A DNA stretch of 64,000 nucleotides from Plantibacter sp. PA-3-X8 (GTDB lineage: Bacteria; Actinomycetota; Actinomycetes; Actinomycetales; Microbacteriaceae), in assembly GCF_003856975.1 (NCBI RefSeq), contig NZ_CP033107.1, positions 3,286,001-3,350,000 of the forward strand, in the 5' to 3' direction. The notes under the pieces were generated by a model, which saw only the letters and a program-made list of their open reading frames with translations, did not search any database and was not told the origin of the DNA. Of the stretch, positions 1 to 8,279 are shown one piece after another. A program made the translations under genes and the position numbers. Every line of letters begins with the position of its first letter. Position 1 is the stretch's first letter.

Positions 1-304
1 GCTGCAGGACGAGGTCCGGGCGATCACCCACCTCCTGACCTCGACGCTCTCCGGACCGGTGAACCTGTGCGGTCCGCAGGCCGCCCGTGCCGACGACCTC
101 ATGTTCGAGCTCGCCAGACGGATGAACCGGCCCTATCTGCTCCGCGTCCCGAAGTTCGCCCTCAAGGCGCTCCTCGGCGACGCCGCCGACGGACTGCTGC
201 TGAGCGATCAGCGCGTCGAACCTCGTCGGCTCCTGGACGACGGCTTCACGTTCAGCACGCCGACCGTCGAGCAGGCGTTGGCCGAAGCACTCGCCCGGGA
301 CTGA
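1..304 (+). CDS. TIGR01777-family epimerase, C-terminal fragment
   Basis: This is the last 100 residues of a protein whose 5' end lies outside the window; the reading frame is open from base 2. The visible part matches the C-terminal DUF1731 region of TIGR01777 NAD(P)-dependent epimerases (extended SDR fold): a 'GPVNLCGP' segment of the nucleotide-sugar epimerase type, then a helical tail with 'FALKALLGDAADGLLLSDQRVEPRRL' features (residues are described, not a full motif) in which an aliphatic helix is followed by the conserved Ser-x-Gln-Arg-Val-x-Pro turn. The Rossmann domain and catalytic Tyr-Lys are missing from view. Family members include the E. coli YfcH type and their substrates are mostly unknown. 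Confidence 0.75.
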   Translation, partial: LQDEVRAITHLLTSTLSGPVNLCGPQAARADDLMFELARRMNRPYLLRVPKFALKALLGDAADGLLLSDQRVEPRRLLDDGFTFSTPTVEQALAEALARD

Positions 305-327
305 ACGACGGGACGCCGCCGCTCCGG

Positions 328-765
328 TCAGCTCCGCGAGAGCCGGATCGCCTGCCGGATGGCCTGCCGTGCTCGGCGGCGGTCTCCGGCACCGTCGTAG
401 ACGAGTCCGAGGCGGTACCAGGATCGCCAGTCGTCGGGAGCGGCCTCGGCCGCGTCACGGTACTTCGGGAACAGCTCGTCTGCGGCATCACGCATCGGCC
501 GGCCGCTCTCGCGGGTCTCGACCTGCTCGGGCGGAAGGCCGCCCTCGGCCTCGAGGCGGACGCCGAGGCGCTCGGCGCCCAACCCGAAGGCGATCTCGCG
601 CCAGAGCGCCCAGACGCCGAGGATCGGCAGGACGACGAGCGCCGCACCCATGGCGATGCCGACAGGTTCGCCCGTGCCGAGGAGGACGACGGCACGGTAC
701 CCGACGAGGACGATGTAGAGGACGAGCAGGGCCGCGATGATCGCGACCATGACGCGGGTCTTCAC
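328..765 (-). CDS. small membrane protein with C-terminal TPR-like helix pair
   Basis: A 145-residue protein. The first 50 residues hold two membrane segments (around 5-25 and 33-50) separated by a short loop, followed by a cytoplasmic region rich in charged residues. The last 40 residues ('DDWRSWYRLGLVYDGAGDRR') look like one tetratricopeptide repeat plus a capping helix. The GTG start is chosen because it overlaps the dapB stop in a GTGA arrangement, so it is translationally coupled and almost certainly in the dapB operon. This kind of TPR-tailed membrane protein commonly follows dapB in Microbacteriaceae as far as I recall; its function is unknown. Confidence 0.7.
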   Translation of the reverse strand: MKTRVMVAIIAALLVLYIVLVGYRAVVLLGTGEPVGIAMGAALVVLPILGVWALWREIAFGLGAERLGVRLEAEGGLPPEQVETRESGRPMRDAADELFPKYRDAAEAAPDDWRSWYRLGLVYDGAGDRRRARQAIRQAIRLSRS

Positions 766-1580
766 AGGGCGCTGGCCGCCGCGGCTTGGCCGGAGACGTG
801 CTCGGGCGCCCCCTGGGCGGGCCGCCGACCCGCCGGCCCTGGGCGATCGAGTCCGAGGTCGAGCAGACTGTCGAGACCGACGGTGACCCCCTGGGCGTCG
901 CGGGCGGCCACGAGGGCGAGCCGGATGCCCCGCTCGTAGGACGCGGGCGAGATCGTGTCGTGCGTGATCGTGACGAGTTCGTCGACGCCACCGAACACGA
1001 CCTCCTGGCGGGCGACGACACCCTGGAGCCGCAGGCTGTGGATCGGGATGCTCGAGACCTGCTGTCCCCTCGCCCGCTGGTCGGTGTGCGGAGCGGCGAC
1101 GGGCCCACGGTCGCCACGAGCGGCCATCATCAGCTCGGCGGTGCGCACGGCGGTCCCGGAGGGCGAGTCCACCTTCGTGTCGCGGTGGGACTCGATGATC
1201 TCGATCGAGTCGAAGAAGCGGGCCGCGACGGTCGCCAGACTCGTCGACAGGACGGACCCCAGCGAGAAGTTGGGGATGATGACGACGCCCTGCTCGGGCA
1301 GCTCGGCGAGCCGGCGGTCGAGTCGCTGGATACGCTCGGCCGACCAACCGCTCGTCCCGACGAGCACGTTGATGCCCTGAGCGACGGCGTGGTCGACGAT
1401 CCGCTGGCTGACACCCGGGACCGTGACGTCGACGACGAGGTCCGCCCCGTCCATCTCGCTCAGCTCGCTCGACGAACCGAGCGACGCGACCAGCTCGAAG
1501 TCGTCGAGTGAACCGATGATGCTGGTGAACAGTCGGCCCATCTTGCCTCTCGCGCCGGCCAGCGCCACTCGTGTCGTCAT
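762..1580 (-). CDS. dapB: 4-hydroxy-tetrahydrodipicolinate reductase
   Basis: Reduces 4-hydroxy-tetrahydrodipicolinate to tetrahydrodipicolinate with NAD(P)H, a step of the diaminopimelate/lysine pathway that feeds peptidoglycan. The N-terminal Rossmann motif is G9-A-R-G12-K-M-G15. The family signature is ESHRDTKVDSPSGTA at residues 130-144, with the catalytic His at 132 and Lys at 136; the second His of the usual E-x-H-H motif is Arg here. 'VVDVTVPG' and 'VGTSGW' are also typical. At 272 residues it is longer than the usual ~245 because of a non-conserved tail of about 25 residues. It has no Shine-Dalgarno and a TAAGCT hexamer ends 6 nt before the ATG, which suggests a leaderless mRNA. It overlaps the following membrane-protein gene. 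Confidence 0.95.
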   Translation of the reverse strand: MTTRVALAGARGKMGRLFTSIIGSLDDFELVASLGSSSELSEMDGADLVVDVTVPGVSQRIVDHAVAQGINVLVGTSGWSAERIQRLDRRLAELPEQGVVIIPNFSLGSVLSTSLATVAARFFDSIEIIESHRDTKVDSPSGTAVRTAELMMAARGDRGPVAAPHTDQRARGQQVSSIPIHSLRLQGVVARQEVVFGGVDELVTITHDTISPASYERGIRLALVAARDAQGVTVGLDSLLDLGLDRPGPAGRRPAQGAPEHVSGQAAAASAL

Positions 1581-1586
1581 GCCCTC

Positions 1587-1592
1587 AGCTTA
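1587..1592 (-). promoter_or_regulatory. -10 hexamer TAAGCT, leaderless dapB promoter
   Basis: TAAGCT (fits TANNNT) is followed by a 6-nt spacer and then the dapB ATG, placing the likely +1 on the start codon. No convincing -35 box is visible. Inferred from spacing alone. Confidence 0.5.
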
Positions 1593-1653
1593 CGTGTTGC
1601 CCGCGCGCGCCGTCCTCGGGCGGAGGCCTGCCGATCTGCTCCCCCGCCGCCGA

Positions 1654-2256
1654 CTAGACGATGTGCGGCTCGGGAAGACCCGTGCGGAGCTCCATGGGGA
1701 GGTGCGCGAGGTCGTTGTGGGTGATGAGGCTCCACGGACGCCCGGCGCGCTGGTGCAGCACCGTCAGTCCGCCGTTGGCCTGGTTGATGCTCACCCAGCG
1801 CCATGCGGGCGCCTGGAGCGCCTCGCGGACGAGCCACCCGATGACGAAGTTGTGCGTGATGAGCAGCTCGTGATGGTCACCGCGCTTCGGCGAGAGGAAC
1901 TCGGCGGCCGCGTCGGCCATCTGCGCCTCGCCCGCCTCGATCTCCGCTTCGGTGATCGAGCCGAAGAAGGGGTCGAACGCCGACGGCGTCTCCGGTGTGC
2001 GACCGCTCGGGACGCAGTCGAAGAGCAGTGACGACGGCTCCGGTGTGACCGCCGGCATCCGCTCGGCGATGATCTGGGCGGTCTCCGCGGCACGCTGCAA
2101 CGGCGAGTGCCACGCCGCGGTCATCGGGACACCACCGAGGCGCTCCGCGAGCAGCTGTGCCTGACGCCGACCGCGTGCCGACAGTGGTCCGTCGGGCAAG
2201 CCGTGCTCAGCGTGTTGCTGCTCGCCGTGTCTGACGAGATACAGGTAATGGGACAT
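1654..2256 (-). CDS. histidine phosphatase family protein
   Basis: A 200-residue member of the phosphoglycerate-mutase-like (histidine phosphatase) superfamily. The phosphohistidine loop is L7-V-R-H10-G-E, with His10 as the nucleophile. The second catalytic His lies in LLITHNF (His135), and 'SPLQRAAETAQIIAE' (about 51-65) supplies the conserved Arg and Glu. Members act on phosphorylated small molecules or proteins; the substrate here cannot be told from sequence. The ATG directly follows the TGA of the upstream M16 peptidase gene, so the two are read from one mRNA. dapB, downstream, appears to have its own promoter. Confidence 0.85.
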   Translation of the reverse strand: MSHYLYLVRHGEQQHAEHGLPDGPLSARGRRQAQLLAERLGGVPMTAAWHSPLQRAAETAQIIAERMPAVTPEPSSLLFDCVPSGRTPETPSAFDPFFGSITEAEIEAGEAQMADAAAEFLSPKRGDHHELLITHNFVIGWLVREALQAPAWRWVSINQANGGLTVLHQRAGRPWSLITHNDLAHLPMELRTGLPEPHIV

Positions 2257-3624
2257 TCAACGCACCCCCGCGATGATCGGAGCGAAGGTGTCCTCGTCGA
2301 CGGCTCCGACCGCCGACACCGTGATGGGCTGCGCGGCGAGGTGCTGCGCGAGCTGCTGGACGTCGTCCTGACCGACGGACTGCAGGCGACGGATGCTCTC
2401 GTCGAGGTCGATGAACTCGCCGAGGGTCAGCTCCGCTCGACCGAGGCGGCTCATACGCGAGTCCGAATCCTCCAGCGCCAGCGCCGAGGCGCCGCTCAGC
2501 TGGCCGAGCGCGCGCGACAACTCCTCGTCCGTCACGCCGTGCTCGGCGAGCCGGTGGAGCTCGGCGAGCATGAGCTCGGCCACGGTCGCCGCCTTCGCCG
2601 TGGAGCAGGCGGCAGCGAGGCCGAAGACGCCGGCGTCCGAGTAGCTGCCGGCGAACGAGTACACGGAGTAGGCGAGCCCGCGCCGTTCTCGGATCTCCTG
2701 GAACAGGCGGCTGGACATGCCGCCGCCGAGGATGGAGTTGAGCATGCTCATGGCGAATCGTCGCTCGTCGCCCGCGATGAGGCCCGCTCCGCCGATCTGC
2801 AGGTGGACCTGCTCGGTGGGTCGGTGCACGACCGAGAGCGGCGATCCGCCGACGACGGCAGCAGGAGCGAGGGTCCGACGCGCGACCGGTGCGGCCACCG
2901 CGTCCGCCGGCCAGCCCGCTTGCACGAGCGCCCCCGACACCTGGGCGACGAGCGCGTCGTGGTCGACGGCGCCGGCCGCCGTCACGATGACGTCGTTCGC
3001 GCGGTAATTGGCTCGGTAGTGCGCCACGACGGCGTCCCGGCCGACCTCGATGATCGACTGCGGGTGACCGCCGATGGGACGCCCGAGCGGGTGCTCGCCG
3101 AGCACGCGCTCGAAGAACCGTTCGTTGGCGACGTCCCCTGGATCGTCGTCCATCATCGCGAGCTCTTCGAGGATGACGCCGCGTTCGTTCTCGAACTCCT
3201 CCGGGTCGAGTAGCGAGGAGGTGAGCATGTCGGTGATGACGTCCACCGCCATCGGCAGGTCGCGATCGCGCACCTTGGCGTAGTAGCAGGTGTGCTCCTT
3301 GGCCGTGAGCGCGTTGTGCTCGCCGCCGACGGCGTCGAAGGCGACCGCGATGTCGAGGGCGGAACGCGACGGCGTGCCCTTGAACAGGAGGTGCTCCAGG
3401 AAGTGCGTCGAGCCGAAGGTCGCCGGTCGATCGGCGGTCGCCGGTTGTTCGTCGCGGGAGCCGACGGCCACCCAGTAGCCGATCGTCGCGCTGCGGCTGC
3501 CCGGCATGTGTTCGCTCAGGATGCGCAGCCCGTTGGGCAGGACCGTCCGGCGGACGAGCGCGTCCCCGGATGCGGTGAACGCGAGCTCGGGACGAGTGAG
3601 CGGAAAGTCGACGGCGGCGTTCAT
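2257..3624 (-). CDS. M16 family zinc metallopeptidase
   Basis: A 455-residue pitrilysin/processing-peptidase homologue. The inverted zinc motif H74-F-L-E77-H78 carries both His ligands and the catalytic Glu, and the third ligand is expected in E146-N-E-R-G-V-I-L-E-E around residue 154. The C-terminal half is the inactive M16 repeat, with the Gly-rich 'ILGGGMSSRLFQEIRE' near 300. Bacterial members degrade peptides in the cytoplasm; the gene commonly follows pnp in actinobacteria. The ATG at 3624 is preferred to the ATG at 3636 because TATGGT lies 7 nt upstream of it, as in other leaderless genes here. In this window the gene is 16 kb away from pnp. Confidence 0.9.
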   Translation of the reverse strand: MNAAVDFPLTRPELAFTASGDALVRRTVLPNGLRILSEHMPGSRSATIGYWVAVGSRDEQPATADRPATFGSTHFLEHLLFKGTPSRSALDIAVAFDAVGGEHNALTAKEHTCYYAKVRDRDLPMAVDVITDMLTSSLLDPEEFENERGVILEELAMMDDDPGDVANERFFERVLGEHPLGRPIGGHPQSIIEVGRDAVVAHYRANYRANDVIVTAAGAVDHDALVAQVSGALVQAGWPADAVAAPVARRTLAPAAVVGGSPLSVVHRPTEQVHLQIGGAGLIAGDERRFAMSMLNSILGGGMSSRLFQEIRERRGLAYSVYSFAGSYSDAGVFGLAAACSTAKAATVAELMLAELHRLAEHGVTDEELSRALGQLSGASALALEDSDSRMSRLGRAELTLGEFIDLDESIRRLQSVGQDDVQQLAQHLAAQPITVSAVGAVDEDTFAPIIAGVR

Positions 3625-3631
3625 CACCCCA

Positions 3632-3637
3632 ACCATA
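3632..3637 (-). promoter_or_regulatory. -10 hexamer TATGGT, leaderless M16 promoter
   Basis: TATGGT lies 7 nt before the ATG at 3624 (spacer TGGGGTG). This spacing fits a transcript that begins at the start codon and decides between two in-frame ATGs four codons apart. Confidence 0.45.
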
Positions 3638-3694
3638 CGTCAGGTTCCCGGGCGTCGCGCGCGAGCGACCGTGCGCAGGCGACCGCCGGTCGAC

Positions 3695-4774
3695 TCAGCG
3701 CAAGCGACCGGAGACGCGGTCGAGCTCGAGGATCTGCCCGCGGCTCAGCCGCACGTCGGCCGCCGCGATGAGCGAGTCGACGTGAGCCGGCTGGGACGCG
3801 CTCGCGATGGGCGCGACGACGCCGGGACGTGACATGGCCCAGGCGAGCGCCGCCGAGGCGACCGTGCAGCGGTTCTCCTCCGCGATCTCGTCGAGGACGT
3901 GCAGGACCCGCAGTCCACGGCGGTGGAGATGGGTCGCGGCGCGACTGCCGCGGGTGCTCGGGTCGAGGTCGGAGCGGGTGCGGTAGCGGCCCGTCAGGAA
4001 GCCGTTCGCGAGGGCGAAGTAGGGCAGGACACCGAGGTGCTGGGCCGTCGCGACGAGCGCGAGGGTACTCTCGTACGGCTCCCGGTGCATGAGGCTGTAG
4101 TGCGTCTCGAGCGCGACGAACTGGGTGAAGCCGCTCGCCGAGAGGATCCGTGCCTCCATCAGCCGTTCGGGGGTCGTGTTCGAGGTGCCGAGGTAGCGGA
4201 CCTTGCCGGTCTCGATCAACCAGTCGACCGTCCCGAGGCTGTCGGCCAACGGGATGCTCGGGTCGTCGTCGTGGAAGGACAGCAGGTCGATGTGGTCGGT
4301 CTGCAACCGTTCGAGCGCCGCCTCGACCGCACGGATGATGCTCACCGAGCCGAGACCCGGGTAGTCGGGGTGCCGGCCGATCTTCGTCGCGACGACCATG
4401 TCGTCCCGGTTGCGGCGCTTCCGCATCCAATTGCCGATGAGGATCTCGCTGCGTCCGCCCGCGTAGCTGTCGGCGGTGTCCACCATGTTGCCGCCGGAGT
4501 CGTGGAACCGGTCGAGGATGTCCGACGTCGTGTCGGGGTCGACGGTCCACCCGAACACGCTGCCGCCGAGCACGACCGGGAAGACCGACAACTCGGAGTC
4601 GCCGATCGTGCGCCTCGGTGCCTCAGAAGGCTCGGGGTCCTGGACGGGCGTCGGGAAGGACGGGTGCGGGACGAGCTGCTCGGGACGCCGACTCGCGTCG
4701 TCGTCGACGCCGTCCGCTGCTCCGCCGACGAGAGAACTGCCACGGGTGCTCGACGAGCGCCAGAGGTGTGGCAT
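3695..4774 (-). CDS. aldo/keto reductase
   Basis: NADPH-dependent (alpha/beta)8-barrel oxidoreductase. The catalytic tetrad is visible as Asp99 and Tyr104 in DTADSY, Lys131 in VVATK and His168 in LLSFHDDDP. 'GGSVFGWTVD' near 70 and 'YLGTSNTTPERL' resemble the YajO/AKR11-14 type that acts on general carbonyls. The first 55 residues, before 'RRTIGDSELSVFPV', form an unusual low-complexity Ser/Pro/Asp-rich extension. No better in-frame start is visible downstream, and the purine-rich AGAGGGGCAGGGG just before the ATG supports this start. It is probably a single-gene unit. The physiological substrate is unknown. Confidence 0.85.
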   Translation of the reverse strand: MPHLWRSSSTRGSSLVGGAADGVDDDASRRPEQLVPHPSFPTPVQDPEPSEAPRRTIGDSELSVFPVVLGGSVFGWTVDPDTTSDILDRFHDSGGNMVDTADSYAGGRSEILIGNWMRKRRNRDDMVVATKIGRHPDYPGLGSVSIIRAVEAALERLQTDHIDLLSFHDDDPSIPLADSLGTVDWLIETGKVRYLGTSNTTPERLMEARILSASGFTQFVALETHYSLMHREPYESTLALVATAQHLGVLPYFALANGFLTGRYRTRSDLDPSTRGSRAATHLHRRGLRVLHVLDEIAEENRCTVASAALAWAMSRPGVVAPIASASQPAHVDSLIAAADVRLSRGQILELDRVSGRLR

Positions 4775-4968
4775 CCCCTGCCCCTCTCTCGGTCCGCCGA
4801 CCGGTGACGCGCTGCACCGTCGGGATCCGTGCGTGGAGCGACGGGCCGGTGCTTGCTCACCAGGCTAGAGGAGACCGGCGACTTCGGCTGGACGACATAA
4901 CGACCGGGTGGCAACTGATTCGTAACGATTCCGCGTTCCACCCGGGGCGGCCTTTCGACGGGGCGACA

Positions 4969-6048
4969 TCACCGTTCCTTGAAGTACCGGAAGAGCTGCT
5001 CCTCCTTCGTGAGCGCTACCCCGCCGATCACTCCACAAAGGACGGCGGGCACGGCGACCACGGCTGGTCGGATCGCGATCCCAGCGACCACTCCAAGGCC
5101 TTCCTGGGGCGCGATCTCCAGGAGCAGCAGGATGGCGGACACCGCCATCACTGCAGCGCCGACGGCCCAGCAGAGTGTTTCGCAGACGAGTTGCAGCACC
5201 TGCGACCCGACCGGCACCCCTGCATGACGCGCGGATGCCAATTCGATGCGGCGGGTTCGGGTCGCGACGAACCCGATTGCGGCGGCGATGACGATTCCGA
5301 CGAGCGGCGCGAATCGAGAGAGACGCTCGGCGTACCGCGCGGCGCCGTCGAAGTGAGCGCCGAGCGTGCTGTTGAGCTGCGCGAGCCGTGGCGGCGATGC
5401 ATCCGTTGCCCCAGCCCCTGGGAGGAGGACGGTGCGCAGCGCATCGGTCGACGATTGCGACTGCGGCCAGGTGTCGATCCAACATTCGTCGAACGGGCCG
5501 ATCGCCGCTGTCGGAGCAATGAGCGCGTATCCGAGGCCAAGCCGGCGGCCGTCCTCCACGGAGGTAAAAACGGCTCCGACCTCGACCGTGCCGCTCATCA
5601 ACGGGAGCTTGTCACTGGCATCGAGTTCGAGGGCATCTGCGAGCGCGGCCGAGACGAGCACGCCACGGTGGGGGCGCGGCGCATCGAGCGCAACGAAACC
5701 GGAGAAACCCGGACTGACCTCGAACGTCGGTACGGACGAACTCGGAAGCGCCAGCAGGCGTTCGTTCTCAGTCGACGGCCTCATGGCTCCCGCAGCGTCG
5801 ATGCCTGGGATCGTCGTGAGCCGGTCGCAGGCTGGCCCGTCGATCTGTTGGGGGGCGATGTAGACCAGGGTCGCCCCACCCGCACGTCGGTAGACGTCGG
5901 CAGCAGTCAGGAGTTGGGACATCGTGCCGATCTCAGCCAAGCCCAGCACAAGGACGACGGCGAACAACACACAACCGAGCATCGTCGCCTTCGTCGTGCC
6001 GGACTGCACGTCGAGCGCTGCTTCTCGGAGGGTCGATGCCCACCTCAT
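4969..6048 (-). CDS. ABC transporter permease, FtsX/MacB-like (bacteriocin cassette)
   Basis: A 359-residue permease. One membrane helix lies near residues 22-45, followed by a ~200-residue extracytoplasmic domain and then three helices (about 245-263, 285-310 and 318-340). This is the four-helix topology of FtsX/MacB type VII transporters, which move substrates on the outer face of the membrane rather than through a channel. The ATG overlaps the stop of the upstream ATPase gene (ATGA), so the two form one transporter. It is the last gene of a five-gene unit that starts with a secreted lactococcin 972-like peptide, so export of, or self-protection from, that peptide is the likely job (inference). 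Confidence 0.75.
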   Translation of the reverse strand: MRWASTLREAALDVQSGTTKATMLGCVLFAVVLVLGLAEIGTMSQLLTAADVYRRAGGATLVYIAPQQIDGPACDRLTTIPGIDAAGAMRPSTENERLLALPSSSVPTFEVSPGFSGFVALDAPRPHRGVLVSAALADALELDASDKLPLMSGTVEVGAVFTSVEDGRRLGLGYALIAPTAAIGPFDECWIDTWPQSQSSTDALRTVLLPGAGATDASPPRLAQLNSTLGAHFDGAARYAERLSRFAPLVGIVIAAAIGFVATRTRRIELASARHAGVPVGSQVLQLVCETLCWAVGAAVMAVSAILLLLEIAPQEGLGVVAGIAIRPAVVAVPAVLCGVIGGVALTKEEQLFRYFKER

Positions 6049-6647
6049 CGCGCTGCACCGAGTGCGATCTCGTCAGTGCATGCATCGCGCGTGCGCTCAT
6101 CGTGCGTCGCGATGACGACGATGGTCCCGTCGGATGCGATCGACCCGATCGCCTCGTTCACTGAGACGGCCGTGCGCTGGTCCAGCTGAGCGGTCGGCTC
6201 GTCCACTAGCAACAGGTGGGGATGCGTCGCAAGTGCGCGGGCGAGCATCAGGCGCTGCGCTTCCCCGCCCGAGAGGTGTCGAAACTGACGCAGGCTGACT
6301 CCGGCGAGACCCACCGTCTCGAGGTCGGCGAACGCGCTCTGCCAAGCATGGTCGTGATCCGCGCCGCGCGCGAGGTAAGGGAGCGCGACGTGGTCGAGAG
6401 CAGTCCGTCTCGCAACTCCGTGCGGATTCTGGAACACCCAACTGGTCACCGCGACGTCCTCGCGCACGATCACACCCTTCGTCGGGTGCAGCCAGCCGGC
6501 GAGCAGACTGAGCAACGTGCTCTTGCCCGAACCGGATGGCCCGGTCACCGCGTACACGCGCCCCGGTACCAAGCGGAACGAGAGGTCTTCAAACAGCCAG
6601 TCGCCCTGTGGGAAGCGCAGGGACAGGCCCTCGGCCGTCAACCGCAT
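6045..6647 (-). CDS. ABC transporter ATP-binding protein (bacteriocin cassette)
   Basis: A complete 200-residue ATPase. It has Walker A GPSGSGKST (36-44), Q-loop WVFQNP (about 70-75), signature LSGGE (125-129), Walker B LLLVDEP (145-151) and switch His182 in ATHDE. Its length and the short C-terminus match the compact ATPases of the MacB/LolD group, which includes those linked to lactococcin 972-type bacteriocins. The chosen ATG gives a standard beginning (MRLTAEGLSLRF); longer in-frame extensions would run back into the adaptor gene. It overlaps the adaptor gene by 10 nt upstream and the permease by 4 nt downstream. Confidence 0.85.
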   Translation of the reverse strand: MRLTAEGLSLRFPQGDWLFEDLSFRLVPGRVYAVTGPSGSGKSTLLSLLAGWLHPTKGVIVREDVAVTSWVFQNPHGVARRTALDHVALPYLARGADHDHAWQSAFADLETVGLAGVSLRQFRHLSGGEAQRLMLARALATHPHLLLVDEPTAQLDQRTAVSVNEAIGSIASDGTIVVIATHDERTRDACTDEIALGAAR

Positions 6648-7696
6648 GGTCGACCGGGAGGGAGCCGAACATCGACTACCACGACCTCGGCGTCTGCTGG
6701 CACAACGACGTAGCTCTGACCGAGACCTGATCCGACGACCTCGACGACGACGGTGTGACCGGCACTGGAGATACACCCCGTCGAACCGTCTAGTCCGAAG
6801 ACCGCAGCGGGTGGCACGGTGGTCACCGTCACCGGCGATGCGAGCTCAAGGTCGACGATGAAGTCCGTGCCATCGTCCGCTGCAAGCCACGCTGCGAATT
6901 CAGACGACCGGCCGAGCTCGTGAAGGGCTGCGGGATCCGCGATGGCCCCCTGATCGTCCACCGCAACCCGGACTTCGCCCGCGACGATGACCCGTGGGCC
7001 AGGAGCGAGCGTGTCAGGTAGCGCGGCGACACGTGCACTGGCGATGACCGGCGGCGCAACGAACAGCGCGTCATCCGGCGCGACGGATGCACCGAGAACT
7101 GTCGGACAGCTCGTGATCCCCGTCACAGGTGCGGGGATCCAGACGAAAGCCTCCCGAGGTATGACGCTCCAGTCGCTGCTGTCCACGCCGTTGCGCTCCG
7201 CGAGGTCGCGAGCCGCGCGCAGGGTCAGAGGGCCGAACTCGCCGTCGGCATCCAGCGAGTAGCCCAGTCGATTCAGCTCGGTTTGGAGGCCTCTGACATC
7301 GCTTCCGACGGAGTCCGGTCCGAGGTCCCGCCACAGCGGCGCGCCCGACGCGAGGTAGACCAGGGACCGCCCGTTGATCGCTATGCCCGATTCACCGGAC
7401 TGCGCCTCGCCGCCGACTACGCAGCTCGTCCGCGTGATGAATCCGCCTACCGGCGTGACGATCTCACCCTGCGACTGGGTCTCAAAAGCGAGCGTGACGC
7501 TGCGTACGTCGAGGTACTTCGTACTGGTCACGGGCACCTCGCCTACCGGGACCGCCCCGCCGATCGCCGGCGGCGCAGCCTCGGGACGAGCGACCCCGAC
7601 GACCGTCACCCCGAGGAGAGCTCCCAGCACGAGCAGCGAGGGGATCATGAGCCACACGGACGGCGGAAGCCGACGACGAGCGCGGTCGTCATTCAA
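6638..7696 (-). CDS. membrane-anchored adaptor with peptidoglycan-binding domain
   Basis: A protein of about 352 residues. A basic N-terminus (NDDRARRRL) precedes one membrane helix (about 15-36); the rest is extracytoplasmic. Residues ~130-165 form a PG_binding_1-like domain ('DVRGLQTELNRLGY' then 'DGEFGPLTLRAA'). The flanking beta-rich segments resemble the barrel-sandwich of HlyD-type adaptors found beside actinobacterial MacB-like transporters. The TTG at 7696 is preferred: it overlaps the upstream stop (TTGAATGA) and gives a clean signal anchor. GTG and ATG codons further in (e.g. MIPSLLVL) are alternatives. No strong Shine-Dalgarno is visible, so coupling is assumed. It probably ties the transporter to the cell wall. 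Confidence 0.7.
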   Translation of the reverse strand: MNDDRARRRLPPSVWLMIPSLLVLGALLGVTVVGVARPEAAPPAIGGAVPVGEVPVTSTKYLDVRSVTLAFETQSQGEIVTPVGGFITRTSCVVGGEAQSGESGIAINGRSLVYLASGAPLWRDLGPDSVGSDVRGLQTELNRLGYSLDADGEFGPLTLRAARDLAERNGVDSSDWSVIPREAFVWIPAPVTGITSCPTVLGASVAPDDALFVAPPVIASARVAALPDTLAPGPRVIVAGEVRVAVDDQGAIADPAALHELGRSSEFAAWLAADDGTDFIVDLELASPVTVTTVPPAAVFGLDGSTGCISSAGHTVVVEVVGSGLGQSYVVVPADAEVVVVDVRLPPGRPCG

Positions 7697-8279
7697 GGAG
7701 ACCCAATGGGTCGCGGATGCAGGACCCGAACACTGGGTCATCGTTGTCGAATGGGAGTGATTCCTGCTTCGCATCTGAGGCGAGGTCCTCGCCGGAGTAC
7801 CCGGGTTCGACGAGCCCCGCATTGACCAGACATGCCGCGATAATGGCGTCTTCATCGCGCGCATCCGGATTGCGGGCAAGATCGCGGCGCAGACTGCTGA
7901 CCGCGTAGAAGTCCGGCGTGCACGCGTCCAGCGCTGCGTCCGAAGCGGCGTCCGGCTTCGGCATGTCTGGGAGCGCGATCGCGCCGTACGCATCGTCGAG
8001 CGTCACCCTCACTCCCCTGTCCTGCATGCAGCCGATAAACGCGTCGCTGGTCTCCGCCCATTCGGCGTCGGAGATCGCACCATCCTCGAGGATCGCTCGG
8101 ACAACGTCACTGCCAGCTCGATATGTGTCCGCGAACTCCGACGCCCACGGTCCCGTGAACTCCGGCACGTCTCCGGCACTCCCGGCAACGATGTCTGACG
8201 GTCCGAAGTCTGCGGCGCACCCGTTCGACGCAAACAACATGAGCGCTGCGAATACGGGGACGGTCCAGAGCCTACGCAT
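7689..8279 (-). CDS. putative lipoprotein of the bacteriocin cassette
   Basis: A 196-residue secreted protein with a short signal sequence (MRRLWTVPVFAALMLFASNGC). The lipobox is weak (S-N-G-C), so lipidation is likely but not certain. The mature part is acidic and has spaced Cys motifs of the form C-M/L-x-x-x-G: CMQDRG, CLVNAG and a terminal CIRDPLG. I do not recognise a named family. Its place between the peptide gene and the adaptor suggests an immunity or maturation role (inference). The ATG at 8279 overlaps the peptide gene stop by 8 nt (ATGCGTAG). An upstream ATG at 8306 would add nine residues and overlap by 35 nt. Confidence 0.6.
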   Translation of the reverse strand: MRRLWTVPVFAALMLFASNGCAADFGPSDIVAGSAGDVPEFTGPWASEFADTYRAGSDVVRAILEDGAISDAEWAETSDAFIGCMQDRGVRVTLDDAYGAIALPDMPKPDAASDAALDACTPDFYAVSSLRRDLARNPDARDEDAIIAACLVNAGLVEPGYSGEDLASDAKQESLPFDNDDPVFGSCIRDPLGLLE

